A stretch of DNA of 64,000 nucleotides from Oceanomicrobium pacificus (GCF_009833495.1 NZ_WUWG01000007.1:62001-126000); one strand, 5' to 3'. Shown: positions 18,201 through 27,755, counted from the first letter of the stretch. Numbers and translations are program-made. Notes: generated from the sequence alone by a model not told the origin.

Positions 18201-21200
18201 CGCCGTGTTGCTCTTGGTCGACCCGTCAATATCCTCCGATGTGGCGGTGACGGTGAAGGTCAGGTCGCCGCTGAAATGGAGCGGCGGGCGGAATGTGGCC
18301 CCTTCGGCCTGAGCCTGTGTCAGCGTGTAGGTGACGGTCGTGCCATCATCGGATGTCGGCGGGATCTGCGCGCCGCCTCCGTCGAGCAGGATCGAGCCGC
18401 TCGGGATCGTCACAATGATATCGCCGACGAGGCGCTCGCCGGGATCGATACCGGCGATTGTCACGAATCCAGTTGTGTCCGTGTCCTCGATGAAATCGAT
18501 GCTGTTGTCTATGGTCACGCTCGGCCCGTCGACCACAGGATTGATGATCAACTGGAACGACCCGGTGCCCTGCGTACTGGTTCCGCAGGTGAAATTGTCC
18601 AGAACCGTCTGGTATTCCAGAGAGTTCAGATTGTCATAAGGATCGTCGGGGCCGAATGTTTCGCTGGGATCGAACGGGTTGACCGGACTTGACTGGTGTT
18701 CCGGCGGTGTGAAGATGATGCTGCCCGCCGTCATGGTGGGGTCGGTCGGATCGACGCCGAGCTTCTCGAAATCGATGACATAGGTGCCGGTGACCGGGTC
18801 GAAAATCACCGCGCCTGGCGGGTTGGAAGACAGGCTGGAGCCCGGCGGCAGTTCGATGCCGAGCCCGAAATCGCCGAGCACGCCGTTGGGCAGGTTCCAC
18901 AGATCTTCAATCCCGCTCCAGAAGGGCGGGTTCGGGGTGATCTTGAACTGCAGGCTGATGTCGGTGTCTTCGTCACCGCTGCCGACCAGTTCGATTACCG
19001 GAAGCGGCAGTTCCTGATCCGGCGTACAGCCGCCTCCGCCGCCATCAAGGCCCGGTGCGACGACGATGGTGAAGTCGAGCTGCGCCGTCGCCCCGCCCTT
19101 CAGGGCGTCGATATTGTCGATCGCATCCTGTGTGGAGCCGCCGCCAAGGGTTGGCAGGGTTTCGTCATCCTCTATGACGATCGCATAGAGCGTCAGGTCG
19201 TAATAGGTCACCTCATTGCCAACATCTTCAGGCACGAAGATGATGTTGTCGAGCTGGTTGGCTGTGACCAGCACTGATGTTCCCGTCTGGTCCACCGGCG
19301 TGACACCGGCGAATGAGATGCCGCCAGGCGTGCCATCCTTGCCGACCAGCCCGTCGATCAGGAAGTAGAGCGTTTCCGACCCGTCGAAACTGTCCGGCCC
19401 GCCGAAGGTGATCTCTGTCATCCGGCCGGAGAGCAGGGTGGCGTCGCGCAGGTTGGCCGGTTCGTTGTTCTGGATGAACTGGCCTGTATCGATGATGATG
19501 TCGCGGAACACTTTTTCAAGCTTGAACGGATTGTCGTCGAACCCGCCATAGCCGTAGACGCGGTCCGCGTTCGACGGATCGCCGGCAAGGAACACATCGT
19601 CGATATCGGCCTTGTCGATCCCGCCCGGATTATTGTCCGGATCCGGATCCTGCCCGTCGACAATGGGTGTGTCGGCCACGCCCTTCACGTTGAGCGTGAT
19701 CGTGCCCTGACCAAGTTTGAACTCCGTCGGGTCATTTTGCTCGTAATATTCAAGGATTACGTTGAACGTAACGGTCTCGTTGCTGTCCTGTCCCGGCTTG
19801 ACGTAGAGCCGCGACAATTCTCCAGCCGCCAGATCCCGTTCCAGGATTCCGTTCACGACGCGGACTTCGACAAAATCGTTCGGGTCGCCGTTGCCGACCT
19901 GGTCGATCCAGAATGTCGGTTCGCGTCCGAAACTGTCCGGCGTGATATTGGAAATGATCACGCCGTCGCGGATCAGCTCAGGCGAGCCGGGCGAGTTGGT
20001 CGAATTGTCGATGATGTTCCCGTCAATATCGACCTTGATGAACTCGTCTTCGCAGTCGTTGATTGTCTCGGACGGGTCGCCACCATCGGCGCTCGGCTTG
20101 ATCACGAAACTTGTGGGCAGTTGTGTGACTCGTGTCTTGCCGCCATCGGCCTCCACCGTAACAACTTCAATCAGCACATCGATCGAGCCGGAATAATGTA
20201 GCGGCACGCCCCGGAATTCGGCGTCGAGCCATTCATCATTTTCCAGACTCCAGCTGTTAAAGCCCGGGGGAGTGTTCACATCCGTCAGGAGCGCGGGGAT
20301 TTTGGGGCCGGTCGGATTGTCTGGATCGGTGATGTAGACCGTCAGCGTGTCCGGCACCTCGCGCAGGACGATCGATTTGACGGTTTCCGAACCATCCGTA
20401 TCTGGCAACACAGGGATGATCGGGATCTGGAAAATGCCTCCCGCATTGTCGACATTCTCTTCCGTGTCCATGAAGGTCGCGGGGATCGTCGCGAAATTGT
20501 TGATCGGATCGACATCCACGTCGAAGGTCAGCCCGGCCGCAGCGGTGACCGTCTGAGCGGTGTTGGTGTCCGAGACGTTGGCCGTGACCGTCAGATCGTT
20601 GCCGAAGAATGTCCCGACCGGCGTGAACGGATCGCCGGCCGCGCGGTCGACATCGAAATCCTCATAGGGTGTCGGCGTCAGCTTGAGCGCGGCGCTGAAG
20701 CTCGTCGTGCCGGGCACGAAGCTGATCGTCAGCGTGCCGGTGCCGCTGTCATAGGTGGCGCTGTCGATCTTCGCCAGTTCCGTCGGATCAATGGCCGACA
20801 GCCCGTCCGCGGTGAACAGGCTCGCCGGATCAAGCTGGGTGCCGTTGAGGGCGATCCAGTCGGTCGGAATATTCTCGATCGTCACGTCTGTCAGTTGCTC
20901 CGACCCGTCAAGGTCGGGAGTGGCCGCATCGAAGCCGACGAACACTTCCGTCGCGCCCGGTCCGGATCCGTCGAGCGTGCTTTCCACCAGCGTCAGGATT
21001 TCCGCTACTGTCAGGTTCTGGTTGCGCGCGACGCCGGAAATGCTGTCCGGATCACCATCGGTGAAATCGGTATTCGTCACGAAAACCGCACTGTCGAGTT
21101 CGGCCTCGGCGATCGGGCGGATCGTGATCGTGGTGGTGAAATCCTGGGTCTGGCGGTTGTCGGTCAGATCGGCTTCGGCATCGCCGGTCTGGGTCTCGAA

Positions 21201-24200
21201 CCAGCTTGCCGTGCCCTCTACCGTCGTCACGCCGCTGAAATGTTGCGGGAAGCGCACTTGCAGCAGTTTCACCTCGTCGGAGAAATCCTGAAAGCTCGCG
21301 CCCGGAGCAGGGGTGATGTCATAGGAAATCGAATTGCCGCTCGTGCCGGTCTGGGTGATGACGACGGCCGAAGCCCCGCCATTGACCCGCAGCAGAAACT
21401 GCGCCGGATCGGTGATGTCGTAATTGGTGCTCGCCGTCGCCACCGTGAAGGTGAGCGAGATCTTCTCGAACAGTTCCGACCCGTCCGTGTCCTGCAACGC
21501 GATATCGTCGATCCCGATAGGGCGGACGCGGTTGCCGTTGACATTCTCGTTGCCGGATTTGTTGGAGGTGGAGAGCGTCAGGTCATCGACCACCGCATCG
21601 ACATCCACATCCGTGCCATCCGTGGCCGTGGCCGTGTCGCTCGGCAGGCCGGCCGCCATGTCGACGGATGTGACGGTGGCCACCATGTCCGCGCCCACGA
21701 TCGTCTCCACGTCGCGGTCATCGTCGGGCAGCGGCACCATGCGCAGCCCGCCGTCGAAATCGGTGACGCCCGCGTTGAGCGTGATGGTCAGTGTCGTGCC
21801 GGACTGGACCGCCGATGCCACATCGCCGCCGCCGCTCTCGAATTGCGAGAGGTCGACATTGCCGCTGCCGTCAACGGTCAACCATCCGGCCGGCACGTTC
21901 TCGATCACGATCTGGGTCAGCTGTTCGGAGCCGTCCTGATCGGGTGTGAAGGCATCGATCAGCAGCAGGAAGCTTGTGTCTTCCTTGACCGAGAAATTGT
22001 CGGTCGCCACTTCCGTGACACCGGGATCGCCCGGATCAACACTCAGGTCGATCGTGGGTTCGGCCACCGGCGTGACATTGATCAGGAAGGTCTCCGACTG
22101 ACCGGCGGGATTGCCCTCGTCGGTCGTGACGGTCACGGTCGCCGTGATGATGCCGGAAAAATGGGTCGGGAAGCTTGCAATCGTCAGGCCTTGCAGCCCC
22201 GCCAGATCGCCGGTCCAGGTCGCGGTCGGGCCGGTCAGGACCGTCCCGTCGGTGAAACTCGTCTGGCCGGTGGGCAGGTTCTCGAACAGGACGGAAATTC
22301 CGGTGATATTCTCCGACCCGTCAATGTCCGTGACCTGCGCGTCGAGGTTGAGCGGAATGTCCACGCCCAGATCTTCGATCACCGTGATGTCGGCGGCGGT
22401 GATCTCTACATCCAGTTCGGAATTGACCGTGACCGTGAAGCCGACCGTCTCGATCCCGTCCGTCGGGCCGCTGTCGACCTCGCCCGCGAGCAGCGCCTCG
22501 TTGGTGGCGATGGTCACGGTGCCGCTTATCGTGCTGCCGGGATTGTCCGTGGAGAAGTCGTCGGGGAATCGGACGATGAAGCCCGCAAACTCGGTCCCCG
22601 ACAGGGCCAGCCCGTCATAGGTGCCGCCGGTCACGGTGGTGAAGGTCGCGCCATTGTCGAGCGAAATCCGGGTTCCGTCCGGCAAACCGGTCAGCGTCAC
22701 ATCCACCGCCGCGATCACTTCCGATCCGTCGGCATCCGTGGCGCTCGCGGCGACCGCATCGGTGAGCAGGAACTGCAGCGGCGCCTGGCTGGTGCTGTCC
22801 TCGTCCGTGTCGCCCGGTGCGTCATTCTCAGTGAGCACGATATCTGTGGCCGTCACGCTCAGGTCGCCTTCGGCTCCGATGGTGATCTCCGCGGTGCCGC
22901 GCACCGTCCCGTCATCGGGCCGGTCGGTGGCCGGGTCCTGATCCTCGTCCGTGTCGGCCAGGAAATCGAGCCGGATCGGCAGGCTCGACCCGGTGTCGAG
23001 GTCGGACCGGCTCTGGGTGGAAAAGTCAGCGGGCAGGGTGATCCCGAGCCCCTGATAGGCCGCGGACACATCGCCCACGGTCGCCGCATCGAGCGTCAGC
23101 GTCATCCGCACACTGCCATTGGTGCCGGCGGCAAAGACCGGCGTGACGCCGGCGGGCAGGCCGGTCAGTCCGGTCGCGTCAAAGCCTTGCGGCAGACCGT
23201 CGACGATCAGAATGATCCGGTCGAGGCTCTCCGACCCGTCCGCATCGGTCGGGTTGGCCGACAGATAGTCGGCGGGTGCGATGGAGATCGGCGCATCGGT
23301 CTCGGTCAGCGCCGCAGGCGTGCCGGTGACAAGTTCCGCATCACCTTCGGCCGTGATGATCACCTCCACGGGTGTGAAACTGTCGGTGCCTTCGTTCGAG
23401 ATGGCGGAAATGGTGCCTGTGATCGGCACCGGCGGGCTGACGGTGGAAAAGTCGGTGGGGAAGGTCAGGGTGAGCGCCTGATACTCCGCCGGCGTACCGG
23501 TGAAGCTGAAGGCCCCGCCGGTGGCCGCATTGTAGGTGACGGTGCCGCCGCTCGTGCCGACCGTGACGCCGGGCGGAAGCGGAGAGAGGTCGAGCGTGAT
23601 CGATTGCAGCACTTCCGACCCGTCCGCGTCGGAGACCGAGACCTGAAACGCATCCGACGGGGTGAGCGTCACGGGCGCGTCCGTCTCCGCCCCTGTCAGC
23701 GGGGCGATGGTGAAGTCGATATCCTCATCCGCATCGACGAGAATGTCGAAATTGTCCATCACCATGCCTTCGGGCGAGGTGACGGTCACTTTCGCCGGGA
23801 TCGTGCCGGTGAAATCGCCCGGCACCTTCAACGCGAGTGCGTTGGCTTCTGCCAGCGTGCCGGTCCAGACGCTGCCTGACAGCGTGCCGACATTGACGCT
23901 GGAGCCGGCCGGCAGGTTGGTGAACTCCACTTCGACGGTCGCGCTGTCCTCCGACCCGTCGACGTCGGTGACGCCCGCGTCGATCATCAGGTCGATGGTC
24001 GCCCCCGATCCGTCCGGCCCGTCCTGATCCTCGGTGCCAAACACGTCCTGAACAGTCAGTTCGATATCATGTGTGGCTGCGATATTGACGGTGAAATCGC
24101 CGCTCGCCGTGCCACCCTCATCGGTGTAGCCGATGACCGTGCCGCTCAGGTCGAAGGGGAAATTCTCGGTCGAGAAATCGCCGGGCACGCGCACGATCAG

Positions 24201-27200
24201 CTGCGCATATTCCGCCGGTGTCCCGATCCAGCCGAGGCTGCCATTGAGCGGCGCGAAGGTTGCGCCGCCATCCTCTGACACCTCGGCGCCGGGTGGCAGC
24301 TGGTCGATGATGACCAGCACCTGCACCACGCTCTCCGACCCGTCCTGATCGGTGGCGACCGGCATGAGCGCGTCCATCGGGCGGAAGGTGAGCGGCGCAT
24401 CGGTTTCCACAAGATCGATGACACCCGGCCCCTGCACGTCTGCATCACCCTCGAAATCGATGGTAAAGGGGATCTGTCCGCTGACCGGACCGCCCTGATT
24501 GGTCGTGACCGAGAGCGTCGCTTCCAGTGTCTGCTGCGGGTTCTCGGTCGAATAGTCGGTCGGGAAGATGAGCCGCACATCGCGCGGATCGGGATCGGTC
24601 CCGCCGGCGGTGAAATTGAAGGTGAAGGTGCCGCCGACGATGGAGCCGACCGGATTGCCGGCGCCATCTACCGCCTGTGTGCCCGGCGGCAGGCCGGGCA
24701 GGGTGAAGGTCAGGTTGGTGATGACCTCGTCGGGGTCGTCGATCACGACGGAGATGAAATTGGACAGGAGCACTTCGACCGGCGCGTCCGTCTCCTGGGT
24801 GACGACAATGCCGGAAATGTCGATATCGGGGGTCGGCGTGATCAGGATCTGCTGGTTGGTATGTTTCTCGCCCTCGGGCGTGGTCACGCTGATGAGCGCC
24901 GGGATGCTTCCCGAATAGTTGGGTGGCACGGTCAGGGTCAGGGCTTCCGCCTCTGCCACCGTCCCGGTCCAGACCATGCCCGTCAACTTGCCTCCGTTGA
25001 CCGAGGAGCCGGCCGGCAGGTCTGTGAATGTCACGGTCACGACCGCATTGAAAAAGGGCTCGGGCCCGGCTTCGGCTTCCGATCCGTCCGCATCGGTGAT
25101 CGCGATATCGATGCCCAGATCGACGGTCACGGGCTCCTCGGTCGGGCCGCCATTATCCTCTTTGGCCTCTACCAGCGCCGGTGCGGAAAGCTCGATATCC
25201 TCCTCGAAAGCGATATCGACAGTGCGGGTCTGGGTCGCGGTGCCATCGACAGCCGTGTCGCTTGTCGGGTCCTGATCCTCATCCGTCTGCACGTCAAGCG
25301 TGAACTGGAGCGGCTTGGTGAAGCCCGTATCCAGATCCGACCGGTTGGCGGTCGAGAAATCGGCGGGCAGGGTGATCGTAATGCCATTGTAGAGCGCAAG
25401 CACATCACCATCGGCGCTGGTGATCGTAATTGTCAGCGTCGCTGATCCGTCGGTTTCCAAGTTGAAGGCGATGTTGCTCAGCGGAATGCCTGAGACGCCA
25501 GACGGATCCGACATGGTGGGTGGTTCAGGCGTAAAGCTCCCGTCGCCGGGCAGACCGGTGATCGTCAGCACCAGTTCGGCGAGCGATTCCGATCCGTCCA
25601 CATCCGTGACAACCGGCACCAGCACATCGGCCGGCCGCAGGTCGATCGGCGCGTCGGTTTCCTGAATCGGCGCGAGCACAGGCGCATCGATCCGCACGTC
25701 GCCTTCGGGCGTGATCCGCAATGTGACCGGAACCGGACCGTTGCTGCCCTCGTTCGACGTGGCGGACAGTTGCCCCGAGATCACGCCGGGCGTCGGGTTC
25801 GGGCTTTCGGTCGAGAAGTCGGGCGGGAAGGAGAGTTGCAGCGCCTGATACTCGGCCTCGGTCCCTGTGAAGCTGAAACTGCCGCCCGCGGCCGGATCAT
25901 AGCTGTAGGTGCCGGCGGCCACCCCGTTGACGAGCACGCCGGGCGGAAGACCGTCGAGTGTGAGCGTGATGCTGGTCAGGACCTCCCGCGGGAGGGCCGG
26001 ATCGAAATCGGAGATCGAGACCTGCCATTCGGAGGCAGGCGTGACCGTGACATAGGCGTCTGTCTCAGCCGCCACGATCTCGGCGACGGTGAAGTCGATA
26101 TCCTGCACCGGGTTGATCGTGATGGTCTGGGATTCGGTCGCCTGCCCCTCGGGCGTGGTGACGGTGATCGCCGCCTGCACGACACCGGAAAAATCGCCCG
26201 GGAAGAGCACGGTCAGCGCGTTGGCTTCCGCAACCGTGCCGGTCCAGATGCCAGTGGACGGATCATAGGTGCCGCCGTTGAACAGAGGCGTCGGCGGGAT
26301 CGTGTCGAACCGGATCTCTACGGTGGCATTGTCCTCCGACCCGTCGGCATCGTCGATGGTGATCGACAGCATCAGGTCGACGGTCACGCCGGCGCCGTCC
26401 ACCCCGTCGCCATCCTCGTCCGCGACCTTGTCGGCGGGCGGGTCGATATCGATGTCGGGCGTGGCCGAAATCTCCACCGTAAAGGGCCGGGTGACAAAGC
26501 CGTTCTCGTTGGTGCGGGCCAGAATGGAGCCGGTGATCGTGGTGGCCGGGTTCTCGGTCGAGAAATCGGCGGGCAGGATGAATTCCAATGCCGAATAATC
26601 CGCCAGCGTGCCGGTGAAGGTGTAATCGCCCGACACGGGCTGCGGACCGCTGCCATCATCGACAAGCGTGCCCGCGGGCAGGCCGCGGATACGGAAGATG
26701 ATCTCGGTCAGGACCTCCGATCCGTCAATGTCGGTGGGCGTCGGCAGCAGGTGATCGACCGGTTTGAAGGGGATCGGCGCATCGGTTTCGGCCTCGGACA
26801 CGATCCCGTCGCCGGTGATCGCCACATCGCCCTCGAAATTGACCCGCACGGGGAAGTCGAGCACCGGCCCGGGCCCGAAGTTGGAGGTGGCCGTGATCTG
26901 GCCCATCAGGTCGCCGGGGGTGAAGTCGATCCGGCTGACGGTGGAGAAGTCGGTCGGGAAGGTGACGGTCAGCGCCTCGAAGGCGGCCGGGCTGCCGGTG
27001 AACTGGAAGGTCAGCGTGCCGTTGCCCGCGTCGGTCAGCGTGCCGGCGCTCGACGTGGTGCCGAAGGGCAGACCCTCGACCTTCAGGCTGATCGTCTCGA
27101 TCACCTCACCCTGATCGGCATTGCCGGGTGTCACGGTGAAGAAAGCGGATACATCCCAGACCAGATCGGCATCGGTTTCCCGCAGGATGACGTCGCCATC

Positions 27201-27755
27201 GAGCGTGATCCCGACATCGGGCAGGCCGAGCCCGCCGGCGAATTCGTTCTCTTCCTCTTTCTTGGGGAAGATCAGTTCGGTCGGCGGCAGGAGCGGGTTG
27301 ATCGGCAGGCCGAAAAGCGGGTCGAGATCGCGCACGATGAGCTGCGGACCGGAGCCGGCGGGAGACACTGAGCCTTCGGAGAGGAAATCCGCGAGGTCGG
27401 GCATGTCGCCCTCACGCGGGGTGTCGTAATCCTCCATCGGAACGGCATTGGCGCGCAGGACGTCGACAGGGATCACTGCAGCGCCCAGCTGGACGCCGAA
27501 CTCCAGCAGCATCCCGTCAAGCAGAACGAGGAATTGGCCGTTGGCAAGTTCCAGCACAAGGTCGCCACCGCTCGACCAGACGGCAAGGATCTCGGTGCCC
27601 GACGGCAGGGCCACCCTGTCGAAGCCGGCCGGATCGGCAAGAACGATTCCGTCCACACGGGCGCCGCTCTTGGCCTCTGCCAGCAATGTATCGAAACGGT
27701 CGGCAAGGGCGGTGTCAGTCAGCCCGAGCGTCGTCTGCACGATCGTGTCAGCCAC
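15285..27755 (-). CDS. giant LapA/BapA-like repeat adhesin with C-terminal RTX motif
   Basis: A single uninterrupted frame of about 4,156 residues, acidic and glycine/threonine rich. The GTG at 27755 (ADTIVQTTLG) is preferred over GTG 27785 because GGAG lies 7 bases upstream. Residues 1-180 form a non-repetitive head with a BapA-prefix-like segment (GGDLVLELANGQFLVLLDG). From about residue 183 to 3,850 some twenty beta-sandwich-like repeats of 90-130 residues follow, many opening with ETDAP and carrying a DxDGSE motif. The C-terminus has RTX nonapeptides (GGSGNDWLIG, GSDGNDVLIGG) and an uncleaved type I secretion signal region. There is no Sec signal peptide. The LapB/LapC/TolC-like genes at 9.1-14.1 kb are the likely exporter. 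Confidence 0.93.
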   Translation of the reverse strand: MADTIVQTTLGLTDTALADRFDTLLAEAKSGARVDGIVLADPAGFDRVALPSGTEILAVWSSGGDLVLELANGQFLVLLDGMLLEFGVQLGAAVIPVDVLRANAVPMEDYDTPREGDMPDLADFLSEGSVSPAGSGPQLIVRDLDPLFGLPINPLLPPTELIFPKKEEENEFAGGLGLPDVGITLDGDVILRETDADLVWDVSAFFTVTPGNADQGEVIETISLKVEGLPFGTTSSAGTLTDAGNGTLTFQFTGSPAAFEALTVTFPTDFSTVSRIDFTPGDLMGQITATSNFGPGPVLDFPVRVNFEGDVAITGDGIVSEAETDAPIPFKPVDHLLPTPTDIDGSEVLTEIIFRIRGLPAGTLVDDGSGPQPVSGDYTFTGTLADYSALEFILPADFSTENPATTITGSILARTNENGFVTRPFTVEISATPDIDIDPPADKVADEDGDGVDGAGVTVDLMLSITIDDADGSEDNATVEIRFDTIPPTPLFNGGTYDPSTGIWTGTVAEANALTVLFPGDFSGVVQAAITVTTPEGQATESQTITINPVQDIDFTVAEIVAAETDAYVTVTPASEWQVSISDFDPALPREVLTSITLTLDGLPPGVLVNGVAAGTYSYDPAAGGSFSFTGTEAEYQALQLSFPPDFSTESPNPTPGVISGQLSATSNEGSNGPVPVTLRITPEGDVRIDAPVLAPIQETDAPIDLRPADVLVPVVTDVDGSESLAELVLTITGLPGDGSFTPEPPTMSDPSGVSGIPLSNIAFNLETDGSATLTITITSADGDVLALYNGITITLPADFSTANRSDLDTGFTKPLQFTLDVQTDEDQDPTSDTAVDGTATQTRTVDIAFEEDIELSAPALVEAKEDNGGPTEEPVTVDLGIDIAITDADGSEAEAGPEPFFNAVVTVTFTDLPAGSSVNGGKLTGMVWTGTVAEAEALTLTVPPNYSGSIPALISVTTPEGEKHTNQQILITPTPDIDISGIVVTQETDAPVEVLLSNFISVVIDDPDEVITNLTFTLPGLPPGTQAVDGAGNPVGSIVGGTFTFNFTAGGTDPDPRDVRLIFPTDYSTENPQQTLEATLSVTTNQGGPVSGQIPFTIDFEGDADVQGPGVIDLVETDAPLTFRPMDALMPVATDQDGSESVVQVLVIIDQLPPGAEVSEDGGATFAPLNGSLGWIGTPAEYAQLIVRVPGDFSTENFPFDLSGTVIGYTDEGGTASGDFTVNIAATHDIELTVQDVFGTEDQDGPDGSGATIDLMIDAGVTDVDGSEDSATVEVEFTNLPAGSSVNVGTLSGSVWTGTLAEANALALKVPGDFTGTIPAKVTVTSPEGMVMDNFDILVDADEDIDFTIAPLTGAETDAPVTLTPSDAFQVSVSDADGSEVLQSITLDLSPLPPGVTVGTSGGTVTYNAATGGAFSFTGTPAEYQALTLTFPTDFSTVSPPVPITGTISAISNEGTDSFTPVEVIITAEGDAELVTGTPAALTETDAPISIAPADYLSANPTDADGSESLDRIILIVDGLPQGFDATGLTGLPAGVTPVFAAGTNGSVRMTLTLDAATVGDVSAAYQGLGITLPADFSTQSRSDLDTGSSLPIRLDFLADTDEDQDPATDRPDDGTVRGTAEITIGAEGDLSVTATDIVLTENDAPGDTDEDSTSQAPLQFLLTDAVAASATDADGSEVIAAVDVTLTGLPDGTRISLDNGATFTTVTGGTYDGLALSGTEFAGFIVRFPDDFSTDNPGSTISGTVTIATNEALLAGEVDSGPTDGIETVGFTVTVNSELDVEITAADITVIEDLGVDIPLNLDAQVTDIDGSENITGISVLFENLPTGQTSFTDGTVLTGPTATWTGDLAGLQGLTIASFPTHFSGIITATVTVTTDEGNPAGQSETFLINVTPVAEPTIDLSVDPGDPGVTEVATDNFSVKEDTSFLLLIDAFTPDQDGSEQLTQIVIENVPAGWLTVDGSGNVDLSQFESGGGDVASAVQSGTTLTITLNAGVTDFDGGLRMVPLPDDDRDVETIVGADMVATVTSVDMAAGLPSDTATATDGTDVDVDAVVDDLTLSTSNKSGNENVNGNRVRPIGIDDIALQDTDGSELFEKISLTFTVATASTNYDITDPAQFLLRVNGGASAVVITQTGTSGNSISYDITPAPGASFQDFSDEVKLLQVRFPQHFSGVTTVEGTASWFETQTGDAEADLTDNRQTQDFTTTITIRPIAEAELDSAVFVTNTDFTDGDPDSISGVARNQNLTVAEILTLVESTLDGSGPGATEVFVGFDAATPDLDGSEQLTDVTIENIPTDWIALNGTQLDPASLFTADGLSAIDPTELAKIDSATYDSGTGTLTISFVPGTTSFSAALKLTPTPYEDFDVDRAAGDPFTPVGTFFGNDLTVTANVSDTNTAQTVTAAAGLTFDVDVDPINNFATIPATFMDTEENVDNAGGIFQIPIIPVLPDTDGSETVKSIVLREVPDTLTVYITDPDNPTGPKIPALLTDVNTPPGFNSWSLENDEWLDAEFRGVPLHYSGSIDVLIEVVTVEADGGKTRVTQLPTSFVIKPSADGGDPSETINDCEDEFIKVDIDGNIIDNSTNSPGSPELIRDGVIISNITPDSFGREPTFWIDQVGNGDPNDFVEVRVVNGILERDLAAGELSRLYVKPGQDSNETVTFNVILEYYEQNDPTEFKLGQGTITLNVKGVADTPIVDGQDPDPDNNPGGIDKADIDDVFLAGDPSNADRVYGYGGFDDNPFKLEKVFRDIIIDTGQFIQNNEPANLRDATLLSGRMTEITFGGPDSFDGSETLYFLIDGLVGKDGTPGGISFAGVTPVDQTGTSVLVTANQLDNIIFVPEDVGNEVTYYDLTLYAIVIEDDETLPTLGGGSTQDAIDNIDALKGGATAQLDFTIVVAPGLDGGGGGCTPDQELPLPVIELVGSGDEDTDISLQFKITPNPPFWSGIEDLWNLPNGVLGDFGLGIELPPGSSLSSNPPGAVIFDPVTGTYVIDFEKLGVDPTDPTMTAGSIIFTPPEHQSSPVNPFDPSETFGPDDPYDNLNSLEYQTVLDNFTCGTSTQGTGSFQLIINPVVDGPSVTIDNSIDFIEDTDTTGFVTIAGIDPGERLVGDIIVTIPSGSILLDGGGAQIPPTSDDGTTVTYTLTQAQAEGATFRPPLHFSGDLTFTVTATSEDIDGSTKSNTATETIYVIPVADVPFFNYLDGIIDPETGQPFVDTTGAKPVITAIEDVPFTLSSVLNADSPDMDGSEVVTYVLSGVPDYLTVTSTTGVRTGIVDNGDGSWTISQDAWSRVQLVLRDPHARTPDPLITELNGVDSIPLMLTINTLERANSDTNQGSTMFDFRVRPDADVPTVTASIAPTTGVEDQPAPYVLTLSGTTPDPHETIAFQITGLPDGGTLTVGGVSIPISGGVAIIDGANVQQTSTPGMSPNAWEPAGTVEFVPPGDFGNDVTFEVTAITTDTSPLFTDTETSTPVDLDLSITPAPDLILDITDPDIVLDETDAVVSYTPAPNFAITVTDVDGSEVVDQVTYTLSGLPANMGWDASGGGTVDFTGGTLTFTGSEAEFAAFALEFPADYSTAGAPTLTGSLNVTTNEGGDETENFTIAINAEGDVDSVTPTDPVTLTETDAALSYSPSADISATVTDADGSEVIKSVTYTLSGVPAGTSFTPAGAPVTITGGVLTFTGSQTDFDALEIIFPADFATNGTPITGTVEVTSNEGGSANNSFALEIDGELDLSVTVTPADTVQTGGPITIDLGIDAMVTDSQATPSEWLEEVVIDFTAPLAAGITPSAGTLNGARNQLTLTRGATSPADFAALVAALSLLAPGTFAGTIDGTVTVTTNHGTDGGTAISVSVNDQPVVSGPVSLTGEGALFSIPVADFLANASDPDGLAGIANIVASDPDVTATVNGLQVEFTAANGFTGPVTLTYDVLDNGSPQASTSTTADLDIGNAIFLTSTGTTFTDPLGGTYDLLDDATGSAGVRDKAFGSGADEAVVYAAGTRDYAEIEEFALLGGDDFVDLTGSSTGVTVDGGSGNDWLIGSDGNDVLIGGLGADRLEGGLGTDRFDLGPTLDVTDIISDYEVGEIVDLSGFLQLTGTEGINDRADFDDTTGDLSVTVGGSTSVAANLNLGGGGFPADVTVLFENAAGAQETAVI
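15555..15670 (-). repeat. RTX calcium-binding nonapeptide repeats near the adhesin C-terminus
   Basis: The adhesin segment here encodes at least four consecutive glycine-aspartate nonapeptides (GGSGNDWLI, GSDGNDVLI, GGLGADRLE, GGLGTDRFD), the beta-roll signature GGxGxDxUx. It lies about 95-130 residues before the C-terminus, the usual place in type I secretion substrates, where calcium outside the cell drives folding after export. Confidence 0.9.
16200..27206 (-). repeat. tandem cadherin/BIg-like protein repeats of the giant adhesin
   Basis: The region encodes about twenty diverged copies of a beta-sandwich-like unit of 90-130 residues. Recurrent elements are ETDAPxxxxPxD near the unit start, TDxDGSEx(6-10)L near the middle of the first half, GLPxGxxV, FTGTxAEYxALxLxFPxDFST, and a closing SNEG or TPEG strand. 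Two alternating subtypes are seen: one with FPxDFSTE plus TNEG, one with VTVEF-NLPAGSSV-WTGTVAEA plus TPEG. Copies differ enough at DNA level that this is old duplication, not a recent tandem array. Confidence 0.85.

Noticed and set aside
20895-23879. A 994-codon open frame antisense to the giant adhesin, with others at 15237-16676 and 25770-27371
   Set aside because: They mirror the repeat periodicity of the adhesin on the other strand, have arginine-, aspartate- and glycine-rich shadow composition with no domain or ribosome binding site, and the minus-strand frame is clearly the real protein.
16200-27206. Adhesin repeats as a possible CRISPR or satellite-type DNA repeat
   Set aside because: Units are 270-390 bases, diverged at DNA level, kept in frame and coherent as protein domains, so they are coding repeats.
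27460-27500. GAAVIP near residue 91 of the adhesin as a LapG-type di-alanine cleavage site
   Set aside because: Surrounding sequence lacks the recognisable retention-module context, and no lapG/lapD is seen; two alanines alone are not evidence.
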